Numbered from the stretch's first letter, positions 10,495 through 18,807 are shown. The stretch is DNA of 64,000 nucleotides from Falsirhodobacter sp051195255 (GCF_051195255.1 NZ_JBNJLK010000002.1:186001-250000), one strand, 5' to 3'. The notes: generated by a model from the sequence alone, not told the origin. Translations and numbers: made by a program.

Positions 10495-10518
10495 CGGCCC
10501 CCGCATCGCCGGGGGCCG
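10495..10518 (+). promoter_or_regulatory. Intercistronic stem-loop between binding-protein and permease genes
   Basis: Perfect 9-bp GC arms CGGCCCCCG (10495-10503) and CGGGGGCCG (10510-10518) with a 6-base loop. No T-run follows; instead an AGAAAGGAG ribosome site leads into the permease. Structures like this after binding-protein genes commonly stabilise the upstream mRNA or partly terminate transcription, lowering permease expression. Confidence 0.6.
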
Positions 10519-10538
10519 TCCGCAGAAAGGAGCGTTCC

Positions 10539-11423
10539 ATGGCGATGATACGCAACCAGAGGCGCCACCGGATGGTCGCCCTGACCCTGATCCTGCCCTT
10601 CACCCTGATCTTCGCGGTGGTCTTCGCCTATCCCATCGCCGAGGTGATCCGGCTGAGCTTCACCAACGCCACGCTGATCGGGGGCGGCGAATGGATCGGG
10701 CTTGAAAACTACCGCGAGCTTCTGGACGACCGGCTGTTCTACACCTCGTTGAAGAACAACGGGTATTTCGTGCTGCTGACGGTGATCCCGACCACGCTGA
10801 TCGCCCTGTGCATCGCGCTGATGGTGCAGCGGCTGAAGGGCCGGATGCAGGCGCTGGTGCTGGCGATGTTCTTTCTGCCCTACATCCTGCCCGTGTCGGT
10901 GGTGACGCAGATCTGGGCCTGGATGCTGGATTTCCAGTTCGGCATCCTGCAACCGCTGCTGGAACAGATCGCGGGCAAGCCCGTGCCCGTGTTCAAGAAC
11001 CCCTACTGGGTCATGCCCTCGGTCGCGCTGGTGACGATCTGGTGGACCAACGGCTTCAACGTGCTGCTGCTGCTGGCCGGCCTGCGCAACATCCCCACGG
11101 ACCTGTACGAGGCGGCGGCGCTGGACGGGGCGAACCGGCGGCAGCAGTTCCGGCGCGTGACCTGGCCCCTGCTTTGGCCGGTGGTGGCGCTGGTCCTGAC
11201 GCTGCAACTGATCCTTCAGCTGAAGATCTTCGACCAGATCTACCTTCTGTCCGAAGGCGGGCCGTTCAACAACTCCTCGGTGCTGCTTCTGATGGTCTAC
11301 CGCGAAGCGTTCCAGCAGAACAACGGCGGCTACGCGGCGGCGATCTCGCTGGTCGTGTTCCTGCTGATCGTCGCGGTGTCGGTGCTGCAATATCAGATCC
11401 TGCGGATAAGGGGACGGCGATGA
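10539..11423 (+). CDS. Sugar ABC transporter permease 1 (MalF/UgpA type)
   Basis: 294 residues with about six transmembrane helices. The cytoplasmic EAA loop that docks on the ATPase is at about 191-210 (EAAALDGANRRQQF). It forms half of the membrane channel for the oligosaccharide importer. The preceding AGAAAGGAG ribosome site supports ATG 10539. Its stop overlaps the start of the second permease (ATGA), so the pair is translationally coupled. Confidence 0.93.
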   Translation: MAMIRNQRRHRMVALTLILPFTLIFAVVFAYPIAEVIRLSFTNATLIGGGEWIGLENYRELLDDRLFYTSLKNNGYFVLLTVIPTTLIALCIALMVQRLKGRMQALVLAMFFLPYILPVSVVTQIWAWMLDFQFGILQPLLEQIAGKPVPVFKNPYWVMPSVALVTIWWTNGFNVLLLLAGLRNIPTDLYEAAALDGANRRQQFRRVTWPLLWPVVALVLTLQLILQLKIFDQIYLLSEGGPFNNSSVLLLMVYREAFQQNNGGYAAAISLVVFLLIVAVSVLQYQILRIRGRR

Positions 11424-12241
11424 GACGTGTCGAGAACGCGGCCCTGACCGCGCTGGCCCTGACGGCCGGGCTGATCTGGATCTTCCCGCTCTACTGGGCG
11501 GTCATCACCTCCCTCCGCAGCGAGAACCGGGTCGTGTCGGACGCGGCGGGGCTGGTGCCGGACGAATTCCGGCTGGGCGCCTACTATGACGCGCTCTTCA
11601 ACTCCAACCTGCTGAACTGGTACGTGAACTCCATCGGGACATCGCTGATCATCACGGCGATCGTGCTGCTGACGGGAATGATGTGCGCTTATGCGCTGTC
11701 GCAGATGACCTTTCCGGGGCGCCGGCTGCTGTATGGTGTGGTGCTGGGCAGCTTCATGGTGCCGGCGCAGGTTCTGGTGGTGCCGCAGTTCATGCTGATG
11801 AACGATCTGGGCCTGATCAACACCTGGGGCGGGATCATCCTGCCGCAGCTGGTCGTGCCGGTGGTGATCATCGTCTACAAGCAGTTCTTCGACGCCGTCC
11901 CGAAAGAGATGAAGGAGGCGGTCGTGCTGGACGGGGGTGGCGACTACACCCTGCTGTTCCGGGTCTATCTGCCGCTGAACTGGGGCATCACGACGGCCCT
12001 GGGCATCATCACCTTTATCTCCTCGTGGAACGCGTTCCTGTGGCCGTTCCTCGTCATCACGACCGAGGACATGATGACCATCCCCGTGGGCCTGACGCAG
12101 GTGAACGACGCGTTCGGCGTGGCCTATGCCCGGCTGATGTCGGTGGCGCTTCTGGGGGCCGCGCCGGTGGTGATCGCCTACCTGATCTTCCAGCGTCGCG
12201 TGACGGAAGCCGTGATGATTTCCTCGGGCGTCAAGGGGTAG
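11420..12241 (+). CDS. Sugar ABC transporter permease 2 (MalG/UgpE type)
   Basis: 273 residues. The ATG at 11420 overlaps the stop of the first permease. Six predicted membrane helices surround an EAA loop near residues 163-181 (EMKEAVVLDGGGDYTLLF), as in MalG-type proteins. It is the last gene of the arabinoside operon and ends only 5 bases before the stop of the convergent regulator gene. No terminator fits between them, so the two transcripts probably overlap. Confidence 0.93.
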   Translation: MRRVENAALTALALTAGLIWIFPLYWAVITSLRSENRVVSDAAGLVPDEFRLGAYYDALFNSNLLNWYVNSIGTSLIITAIVLLTGMMCAYALSQMTFPGRRLLYGVVLGSFMVPAQVLVVPQFMLMNDLGLINTWGGIILPQLVVPVVIIVYKQFFDAVPKEMKEAVVLDGGGDYTLLFRVYLPLNWGITTALGIITFISSWNAFLWPFLVITTEDMMTIPVGLTQVNDAFGVAYARLMSVALLGAAPVVIAYLIFQRRVTEAVMISSGVKG

Positions 12242-12246
12242 GGGCG

Positions 12247-13020
12247 TCAGGGGGAAGGGGCGGTCTTCAGGTCGAAGACCGTCGCCCCCGAGGTGTCCAG
12301 AAGCGCGGTGTCGACCAGTTGGGCCATCAGGCGGTGGGCGCCGGACGCGTCCCCCGCCTCGATCCGTTCGAAGACGGCGGCGTGTTCGTCGACCGGATTG
12401 CGGGTGTGGGGGTTGGGCATGTCGCGATAGCGGAAGGCCGTGGTGAAGGCCACGGCCGCGCAGATCCCCGCTTCCAGCGTGATCAGGACGGGATTTTGCG
12501 AACTGCGCAGCAGCGCGCGGTGAAACCCGGCATCGGCCTGGTGCCAGCTCGTTTCCGTCATCTCGCAGGTGCGCATGGCGTGCAGGGCGCTGCGGAAGGC
12601 GTCAAGGTCCGCCTCGGTCCGGCGCTGGGCGGCGAACCCCGCGGCCGCCGGTTCGATCATGGAGCGCAGTTCGTACATCGCGCGGATGAACCAGTCCGGC
12701 GGGGGGCCGGAATCGAAGAACCAGCGCACGACGTCGGGGTCGAGCAAGGTCCACGCCTCGCGCGGGGCGACGCGGGTGCCGCTGCGCGTGCGACTGATCA
12801 GCATGCCCTTGCCCGCCACCTGCCGCAGCGCTTCGCGATAGGCGCTGCGCGACACGCCGGCCTGCTGGATGAAGTCCATCTCGGTCGGGACCTGCTCCCC
12901 TTCCGCCAGATCGCCGGACACGATCTTCCGCCCCAGCCAGTCGGCGATGGAGCCGTTGATCCGGCGCACGGACCGGGTGGAAAATGACATGGCGGGGTCG
13001 GTCGGCGCGGCCTGTTTCAT
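12247..13020 (-). CDS. GntR-family regulator, FadR subfamily (probable repressor of the arabinoside operon)
   Basis: 257 residues. An N-terminal winged helix (about 18-85, with VPTEMDFIQQAGVSRSAYRE) is followed by an all-helical FCD ligand domain containing the Asp/His residues typical of metal-dependent effector pockets (for example HQADAGFH and DEHAAVFE). It is encoded tail to tail with the importer operon. The operon promoter carries a palindrome with GT-N3-AC half-sites of the FadR type, so it probably represses the operon until an arabinose-related sugar binds. That link is inferred; no copy of the palindrome was found at its own promoter. Confidence 0.9.
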   Translation of the reverse strand: MKQAAPTDPAMSFSTRSVRRINGSIADWLGRKIVSGDLAEGEQVPTEMDFIQQAGVSRSAYREALRQVAGKGMLISRTRSGTRVAPREAWTLLDPDVVRWFFDSGPPPDWFIRAMYELRSMIEPAAAGFAAQRRTEADLDAFRSALHAMRTCEMTETSWHQADAGFHRALLRSSQNPVLITLEAGICAAVAFTTAFRYRDMPNPHTRNPVDEHAAVFERIEAGDASGAHRLMAQLVDTALLDTSGATVFDLKTAPSP

Positions 13021-13061
13021 TGTCGGAGCTTATCAGACCGGGGCAGGAAAAGCGACGATGT

Positions 13062-15431
13062 TCACGCGTCATCCATCCCGGCGACGGCGGCCGGCGGATG
13101 GCCGGGTCCCACGTCCCGCGCCTTCAGTTCGGCCAGAAGGCGGAACAGCAGATCGCTTCGCGTGCCGTAGACCAAGCGGGGGGAGGCCACGAAGGCAAAG
13201 CTGTTGAACTTGATCATCCCTTCGACAAGAGAGTCGATGTAGACCGACGGCTTCGGGTCGTCAAAGACGGCCGGATGGTCGCGGAACAGCTTCAGCAGGA
13301 CGCGCGCCACCTCGTCGGCGTCCTCCTCCATCGGGACGGTGAATTCGATCTGGATGCGGCCCATGGGGTTGGCCAGCGTCAGGTTGCGGACGTTCTTCGT
13401 GATCAGTTCCGAATTCGGGATGATCAGGGTCGACCTGTCGCCGATCTGGATCTCGGTCGATCGGACGCTGATGCGTTTCACATCCCCTTCGTCGGTTCCG
13501 ATGCGGATGGTGTCGCCGATCTTCACCGGCCGTTCGGCCAGCAGGATCAGGCCCGAGATGAAGTTCTGCGTGATGGCCTGAAGGCCGAAACCGATGCCGA
13601 CCGACAGCGCGCTGACCACGAGGCCCAGCCGTTCCATCCCGATGCCCAGCGACGACACCGCCCATGTGACCACCACCGCAAGGCCCAGATACCGCATGAT
13701 CGTGGAAGCGGAGTTGCGTGCCCCCGCGTCCAGTTCCGTGGCGGGCAGATAGGTCTTGTCCAGCCAGCCGCTGATCATCCGGATGCCGGCGATCCCGATC
13801 GCGAAGACGATGGCCGCCCGCGCGATGGCGCCCAGCTGGATGACGATGCCCCCCACCGCGATGGAGGAGATGGAGATGCCGGAGATCTTGGTGTAGGCCG
13901 GACCCGTGCCCCCGCCCAGCGGCGCGAGGATGGCCGACAGGGCCAGAAAGCCGATGGCGATCCGACCGAGGACCGACACGATCAGCCCCAGCTGCCGCAC
14001 CGTGCTTTGGCGCAACCCGAAGCCCCGCGTCAGGGACCGTCCGGCCGGGCTGTTTTCGGAAAAGACGTTCGTCGCGATGTCATCCACCGCGGCCATCAGA
14101 AGATACGCGGCCGAGATGACGATGGTGCCCCAAAGCACCTCGCGTCCCATCAGCAGGGCCAGGTTCACGTTGCCGCGGACCAGCGCGATCACGCAGACAA
14201 CCACCGTGATCCAGCCGACCAGCATCGCGACCGTCATGAGGGACCGGCGCTCCGTCACCTGTCCGGCCTGAAGATCCCGCGCGCCCCGCAACCCGCGCAG
14301 CGCGATCAGGATGGAGATGAGAAGCCCCACGTGAAGGGTGGCGATCAGAAGGTTGCCGGTGACGTTGGCGGACGGGCTGACCCCGACGATCCGGTTCATC
14401 TCGGTCAGGCCTGCGCTCAGCACTGCAAGCGCGGCCGAGACCCCGAGGAAGGGATGAAGAACGTGGGCGTCGTGATCTTCGATCGGCAGCAGGCGCCAGG
14501 ACTGCTTGTCCTTCAGCAGGAGGGCGGAGCCGAGAGCGATCGTGACCGCCCCGAAGGAGGCGGCGTAAAGAAGCGTCCAGGCGAGCGAGGACGCGGAGGA
14601 AGTGAGTGCCCCCGCCCATTGCAACGCCTGCACGACGATCAGGAAGGCGAGGGTGGAGGTCAGAGAGCCTACGGTGACGAACCACAGCGCAAGGCCGGTG
14701 CGCCGCAACTGCGTCTGCGGCGCGCGATGGGCGGCGTAGTTCTGCCCCAGCTGGTTGAGGCGTTGGCGCACAGGCAGCAGAAGCAGCCCCGCCAGCGCCA
14801 GCGCCCCCGACAGGATCGCGATTCCGCTGACGGTCATCGCGGTCATGAAGCGGTTGGTGGCGGCGTTGAAGAAGTTGGTCAGGCGGTCGAAATCGGTCGG
14901 AAGGTTGGTAAACAGCGCCTGCCAGTAGGCTTGCGTGAAGGGGGAGGCCACGCGTTCAAGGACGTTCTTGTTGAAAAGGGCGGTGACGGCGCGGTTGATC
15001 GCCTCCACCGTCTCGTTCGCGCTGGTCACCAGCAGCCGGGCCTGCTTGACGGCCGAGTCGAGCTGATCGCTTTCGCTGGTCAGGTCCGCCCGCTGGTTCT
15101 GGATGACCGGCGCCTCACCATCCGTGGGCTCCCCGATCGCCGCCAACGTCGCCTGAAGTTCAGTCAGGCGCGGGGTCAGGATGCCGATCGTGGCGTTGGC
15201 CGTGGCCGCCGCTTCCTGCGCCTGCGTGCGCAGGGCGTCGTAATCCGACCGTGCGCGTTCCGTCTGAAGGGCGGACCGCACCGTGTCCAGATTGGCCGAC
15301 GCCTGGTTGAGGAGGTTGACCTGATCCTGCAGGGCGGAGGACACCTGTGCAGCCGCCGGCAACGGCAGCGCGCCGGCCGTCCCCAGCAGAAGGCAGAACA
15401 TCAGGCAAACAAGGCGGAGAATCTGGGTCAT
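13062..15431 (-). CDS. Large mechanosensitive channel, MscS family with DUF3772-like periplasmic domain
   Basis: 789 residues. Residues 1-28 look like a signal peptide ending ALPLPAAAQV. A periplasmic coiled-coil-rich domain (DUF3772-like) follows to about residue 210, then around ten membrane helices. The last helix and beta domain are classical MscS: GIGFGLQAITQNFISG, RPVKIGDTIRI and STLIIPNSELI. Proteins of this design open under membrane tension and release solutes during osmotic downshock. The gene is transcribed alone. Its upstream region contains several inverted repeats described separately. Confidence 0.9.
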   Translation of the reverse strand: MTQILRLVCLMFCLLLGTAGALPLPAAAQVSSALQDQVNLLNQASANLDTVRSALQTERARSDYDALRTQAQEAAATANATIGILTPRLTELQATLAAIGEPTDGEAPVIQNQRADLTSESDQLDSAVKQARLLVTSANETVEAINRAVTALFNKNVLERVASPFTQAYWQALFTNLPTDFDRLTNFFNAATNRFMTAMTVSGIAILSGALALAGLLLLPVRQRLNQLGQNYAAHRAPQTQLRRTGLALWFVTVGSLTSTLAFLIVVQALQWAGALTSSASSLAWTLLYAASFGAVTIALGSALLLKDKQSWRLLPIEDHDAHVLHPFLGVSAALAVLSAGLTEMNRIVGVSPSANVTGNLLIATLHVGLLISILIALRGLRGARDLQAGQVTERRSLMTVAMLVGWITVVVCVIALVRGNVNLALLMGREVLWGTIVISAAYLLMAAVDDIATNVFSENSPAGRSLTRGFGLRQSTVRQLGLIVSVLGRIAIGFLALSAILAPLGGGTGPAYTKISGISISSIAVGGIVIQLGAIARAAIVFAIGIAGIRMISGWLDKTYLPATELDAGARNSASTIMRYLGLAVVVTWAVSSLGIGMERLGLVVSALSVGIGFGLQAITQNFISGLILLAERPVKIGDTIRIGTDEGDVKRISVRSTEIQIGDRSTLIIPNSELITKNVRNLTLANPMGRIQIEFTVPMEEDADEVARVLLKLFRDHPAVFDDPKPSVYIDSLVEGMIKFNSFAFVASPRLVYGTRSDLLFRLLAELKARDVGPGHPPAAVAGMDDA

Positions 15432-15564
15432 CGGCGTCGATCATGCGTTGGGATGGCTGTCCGTGCCACACGGACCGGGAAAAGGGTAGTCTGCCAAGGC
15501 TGCGGACCCGTGCCGCACGACAGGGAGACGCATTTCCCGCGCACCCACCGTCGATTACGGTATT

Positions 15565-15586
15565 ATGTTCTTATCAATAAGAACAT
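15565..15586. repeat. Perfect AT-rich inverted repeat (candidate operator)
   Basis: 9-bp arms ATGTTCTTA (15565-15573) and TAAGAACAT (15578-15586) are separated by TCAA. The arms are much more AT-rich than the surroundings. It sits about 135 bp upstream of the MscS-type gene and 280 bp upstream of the decayed glucose dehydrogenase, so it could be an operator for either. The cognate regulator is unknown. Confidence 0.55.
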
Positions 15587-15755
15587 GATTTCGACCTTGT
15601 TGCAGATGTTTGCGACATAACGCTGCACTGCTTGGGATTGCAGGTCATCGGGGGCACCGATGCGACGTCCGGGCGACGTGATTCTGTTGTGCCGACCGGG
15701 AGGATAGGTGCGGGGGTGATCCGATCATTTCCCGTCTGAGGCTTCTGTTGCGAAG

Positions 15756-15787
15756 AGGTTGCGGCACGAAGCCGCAACCTTGTCCTT
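15756..15787 (+). terminator. Hairpin with T-rich tail and no obvious gene upstream
   Basis: Perfect 10-bp arms AGGTTGCGGC and GCCGCAACCT with loop ACGAA are followed by TGTCCTTTT, a good factor-independent terminator for the + strand. No protein gene precedes it on that strand, so it may end a small RNA or be left over from a lost gene. Confidence 0.55.
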
Positions 15788-15867
15788 TTCGCAGCAGGTT
15801 ACGGCCAAAACCGAATCTCAAGTCGCGCGGTCATGTTTCACGGCCACCAGTCGGTGGACATTACTGA

Positions 15868-16880
15868 ATGACGAATGAGCCTCGGCGTCGGGGCATAACG
15901 CTTGGCGCTTTTCTTTTTGGGCCTGTATCTGCTGATCATGGCAGCTCGGGGCCTTGCGCTTGCCTATCAGGGCGGCCCATCTGGCCCATGCGGGCCGGTC
16001 TTTCTGTCATGTCCTGACGAGATTGGCCCTGGTGATCTCGGCCATCCTGATGTTCATCAACCGGCGGGCGGGCTTCTTCTTGTTCGGGGCCTCCCTTGTC
16101 GTCACCATTTTCTGGACGGTCTGAAAATCGGGTTCGACGGCTGGGGTTCGGTCCCGCGTCTGGCCTCGCTGATCGCGCTGACCGCGCTGTTCTGGAAGCG
16201 CGTGCGCCCTGTCATCCCGGGCATCGGTAAGCCGGTCTTCTTCGGCGTGACGGTCGCGCTGCCGGTCATCATGTTCCTGATGATCATCATCCCGATCACT
16301 TGGCCGCCGACGCTGCACCTCCGCCTCCGGGGACGCGGCTGCGGAACGTCCGGCCGAGCCCTTCAGCCGCGCGACGGTCACGTCGGCCAACCGGAACGTC
16401 GCCGCCACGCATGACGAGAACAGCTGGACCGCCTATCCCGGCTCTGACCTCGGCACGCACCACTTCGTCGCGGCGCAGATCACACCCGAAAACGCCTCGG
16501 AGCTGGAAATGTGTGGAATATCACCACGGCGACGTGAAGAGCCGGGTGAGAAGATCGCCTATCGGAACGAAGCCTCGCTGCTGAAGATCGACAACTCGCT
16601 TTGCACCTGCACGCCGAAACAGGTCGTCATTTCGATCAACGCCGAAACGGGCGGTGAAAACTGGCGCTTCGATCCCGAAGACGGACCTCACCAACCTCAA
16701 GGAGCCGGGCGGTGTCTGCCGTGGCGTCGCTTATCAGAGCGTTCCGAACGCCCCCCCCGCGACGCAGGCCTGCGCGCAGCGCATCATCTGGGGCACCGCC
16801 GACAGACGCCTGATGGCGGTGGACGCGCTGACTGGCCACGTGTGCCAGGACTTCGGCACGAACGGCCCCACCACGATCTG
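15868..16880 (+). pseudogene. gcd: Decayed membrane-bound PQQ glucose dehydrogenase (gcd) remnant
   Basis: Short pieces in shifting frames read as the first third of Gcd. A start at 15868 (MTNEPRRRG) shifts near 15905 into a membrane-helix stretch FFLGLYLLIMAARGL, then frames rich in membrane residues continue (LASLIALTALFWKRV, PVIMFLMIIIPI). The beginning of the beta-propeller follows: SWTAYPGSDLG, LLKIDNSL, INAETGGENWRFDPE, then after further shifts CRGVAY, LMAVDALTGHVCQDFGTNG. Intact Gcd is about 800 residues and oxidises glucose to gluconate in the periplasm. Here many single-base indels and the loss of everything after the FGTNG block make it non-functional. The break coincides with an insertion-sequence remnant. 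Confidence 0.8.
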
Positions 16881-17035
16881 TGAGACGAAGCTCCAGACCC
16901 GTCGTTTTGAGGGTTTTGCAGGGTTCAGGCTCCGCAAGGAAGCCTGATCGATGAGCAATCTTTACTGGCTTAACGACGCGCTTGAAGCCCTTCTTTCCGA
17001 AAAGCCATCGCATGGCACGTCGCGTCGCATCCCTG
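16879..17035 (+). mobile_element. IS5-family insertion sequence remnant (5' end of transposase)
   Basis: At 16951 a start codon gives MSNLYWLNDA, followed after a one-base shift by RLKPFFPKSH. That is the conserved N-terminus of IS5-type transposases, interrupted by a small deletion and frameshift. The 70 bases before it are probably the left end of the element, abutting the truncated glucose dehydrogenase. The remaining transposase is missing; similarity is lost after about 17035. Exact boundaries and terminal repeats could not be set. Confidence 0.6.
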
Positions 17036-17136
17036 GTGGAGCCGCCAAGGCACCCAAGACAAAAGTAACTTCTTGTCGCAGTGCTACGAGAATGTCTTTC
17101 ACAGGAAAGAAGGACGTTTCCCTGAAACCCGTTTGG

Positions 17137-17976
17137 TTATTCTGCCGGTACGGCGATGGGCCCGTCCACCGGTTCCGTTTGCGGCGATGTGCGGTAATGC
17201 GTGGCGTAGATCATGGCGCCGACGAAGGTCAGCCCGCCCACGAGGTTTCCGATCACGGTCGGAATCTCGTTCCAGATCAGGTAGTCCATCACGGTGAACT
17301 GGCCGCCCAGCAGAAGGCCCGACGGGAACAGGAACATGTTCACGATCGAATGTTCGAAGCCCATGTAGAAGAACACGAGGATCGGCATCCACATCGCCAT
17401 GATCTTGCCGGAGACGGAGGTGGACATCATCGCCGCGACCACGCCCGTCGACACCATCCAGTTGCACATGACCGCGCGGATGAAGAGGGTCAGCATCCCA
17501 CCCGCCCCGTGCGCGGCATAGCCAAGCGTCCGCCCTTCGCCGATATGGCCGATCTGCTGGCCGACGGCGTTCGGTTCGGTCGTGAAGCCGAAGGTCACGA
17601 TGATGGCCATGAAGATCGCCACCGTGAACGCGCCGCAGAAGTTGCCGGCGAAGACAAGTCCCCAGTTCCGCCACAGGCTTTTCATCGTGACGCCGCGCCG
17701 CTTGTCCAGAAGCGCCAGCGGCACCAGCGTGAACACGCCCGTCAGAAGGTCGAACCCCATGAGGTAGAGCATGCAGAACCCAACGGGGAACAACAGCGCC
17801 CCGATCAGCGGGTTGCCGGTGTTGACCGTGACGGTGACGGCGAAGGCCGCCGCCAGCGCTAGGATCGCCCCAGCCATGTAGGCGCGGATCAGCGTGTCCT
17901 TGGTGGACATCAGCGCCTTGGAAGCGCCCGCGTCGATCATCTTGCGGGCAAGGTCGGGTGGGTTGACGTAGGACAT
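17137..17976 (-). CDS. Formate/nitrite transporter (FNT) family channel
   Basis: 279 residues with six membrane helices. FNT proteins are pentameric channels for small monovalent anions (formate, nitrite, hydrosulfide). Family landmarks are visible: MGFDLLTGVFTL (selectivity threonine loop), RAVMCNWMVS (conserved Asn) and MGFEHSIVNMF (the pore histidine). It lies 27 bases downstream of cynS with a good AGGAAGG ribosome site, so the two form an operon behind a NasT-type leader. Nitrite is the usual guess; cyanate, a small monovalent anion, is an attractive alternative given the partner gene. Sequence alone does not settle the substrate. Confidence 0.88.
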   Translation of the reverse strand: MSYVNPPDLARKMIDAGASKALMSTKDTLIRAYMAGAILALAAAFAVTVTVNTGNPLIGALLFPVGFCMLYLMGFDLLTGVFTLVPLALLDKRRGVTMKSLWRNWGLVFAGNFCGAFTVAIFMAIIVTFGFTTEPNAVGQQIGHIGEGRTLGYAAHGAGGMLTLFIRAVMCNWMVSTGVVAAMMSTSVSGKIMAMWMPILVFFYMGFEHSIVNMFLFPSGLLLGGQFTVMDYLIWNEIPTVIGNLVGGLTFVGAMIYATHYRTSPQTEPVDGPIAVPAE

Positions 17977-18003
17977 CGAGAAACCTTCCTGTGGATCGTG
18001 TTC

Positions 18004-18468
18004 TTACCAGTTGGTGTAGGCGAGGTATTTTCCCGACATCGTCAGCTTCACCCGGTCGCCCTTCGGGTCCGGCTCCCGCTCCAGGTGCATGGAGAAGTCG
18101 ATGGCGGACATGATGCCATTGCCGAACTCCTCGTTGATGAGGGCCTTCAGTGTCGGGCCGTAGACGCCCATGATCTCGTGCAAGCGATACAGGCAGGGGT
18201 CCGTGGGCACGGTCTGCGTCCAGACCTTGGTGGGGCTTTGGGTCAGCAGGTCGATCGCGCTGTCCGGCAGGCCCAGCAGGTCGGCGAAGGCGGTGGCCTT
18301 GTCGGGGGGAAAGGCGTTCATGCCGGTGGCGGCGGAATGGGTCCAGACGGGGGACATGCCGATGGCCTCGGCAAGGCCGTCCCATGTCAGGCCCGCGCGC
18401 TTCTTGGCGCGCAGGATCATCGCCGTGAGGTCGTCGCGGGTCAGTTCCTCGATCGTCATCTTGTTCAT
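18004..18468 (-). CDS. cynS: Cyanate hydratase (cyanase)
   Basis: 154 residues, full length for the family. Cyanase converts cyanate plus bicarbonate into ammonia and carbon dioxide (via carbamate), detoxifying cyanate and providing nitrogen. The catalytic triad Arg95, Glu98 and Ser121 is present in YRLHEIMGVYG and GNGIMSAIDFSM, matching Arg96/Glu99/Ser122 of the E. coli enzyme. The N-terminal part is the helix-turn-helix-like fold normal for cyanase. An AAGGA ribosome site precedes ATG 18468. It is the first gene of a two-gene operon. The 220-base leader contains an ANTAR-type two-hexaloop RNA element, which predicts nitrate-responsive antitermination. Confidence 0.96.
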   Translation of the reverse strand: MNKMTIEELTRDDLTAMILRAKKRAGLTWDGLAEAIGMSPVWTHSAATGMNAFPPDKATAFADLLGLPDSAIDLLTQSPTKVWTQTVPTDPCLYRLHEIMGVYGPTLKALINEEFGNGIMSAIDFSMHLEREPDPKGDRVKLTMSGKYLAYTNW

Positions 18469-18587
18469 GGCAGGGTCCTTTCAGGAGGCGGAACGGGAAG
18501 AGGGTGACGCGGCAGGCGTCTTGCGGAACGGAACGGTTCCGGGGGATGTGCGGATGCGACAGGCATGAGAACTCGGATGGCAGGAAC

Positions 18588-18709
18588 GGAAAAAACGTCA
18601 GCTTTCGGAAAGCGGGATACCGGCGCGGGACCGGGCGCTTTCGGTTATTCCGCGTCATCGCGAAACGTGCCGCATCCTTGCGAGCCGGTAGGATGCGACG
18701 TTGCATCCT
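18588..18709 (-). promoter_or_regulatory. Predicted NasT (ANTAR) antitermination leader of cynS
   Basis: Read on the - strand, the RNA first forms a perfect 7-bp hairpin AGGATGC-AACGTC-GCATCCT (18709-18690). After a 5-base linker comes a second, weaker hairpin with stem TCGC/GCGG and hexaloop AAGGAT (18683-18670). Both hexaloops have A at position 1 and G at position 4, the published signature recognised by ANTAR antiterminators. A hairpin region (arms GAAAGCG and CGCTTTC, and a nested GCTTT-CCG-AAAGC ending at 18601) and a run of six U (18595-18590) follow as a plausible terminator. The ANTAR protein NasT is encoded about 1.3 kb upstream. The elements are seen; the mechanism is inferred. Confidence 0.7.
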
Positions 18710-18807
18710 GCCATGAGGTGATCATGAAAGGCGTCCTGCCGCCCCGGCAAGCGCCAATGCCCTTGGACGCAAGGGCGGCGCCTGTCTGCGCAAATGCGGG
18801 GCGGGGG

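Larger units (their letters stand above)
15432..15867. other. Intergenic region upstream of the MscS-type gene
   Basis: No supported protein gene lies here. It holds an inverted repeat GTCCGTG-CCA-CACGGAC (15459-15475) 28 bases upstream of the channel gene, an AT-rich perfect palindrome at 15565-15586, and a terminator-like hairpin at 15756-15765/15771-15780. The stretch between palindrome and hairpin could hold a small RNA on the + strand, but no clear -10/-35 pair was recognised. Confidence 0.5.

Noticed and set aside
12984..15620. 878-codon + strand frame opposite the MscS-type channel
   Set aside because: Asp/Arg/His-rich antisense shadow; the - strand has signal peptide, membrane helices and MscS motifs.
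17116..17128. Terminator (GTTTC-CCT-GAAAC) after the FNT gene
   Set aside because: A 5-bp stem with a 3-base loop is too weak to call, although a short pyrimidine-rich stretch follows on the - strand.
16951..17862. 303-codon + strand frame starting at the IS5 remnant and running over the FNT gene
   Set aside because: Only the first few codons resemble transposase; the rest is antisense to the channel gene.
18690..18730. Sigma-54 promoter (TGGCAGG-like) before cynS
   Set aside because: The TGGCAGG at the first hexaloop hairpin lacks a correctly spaced TTGC, and the hairpin itself must be transcribed.
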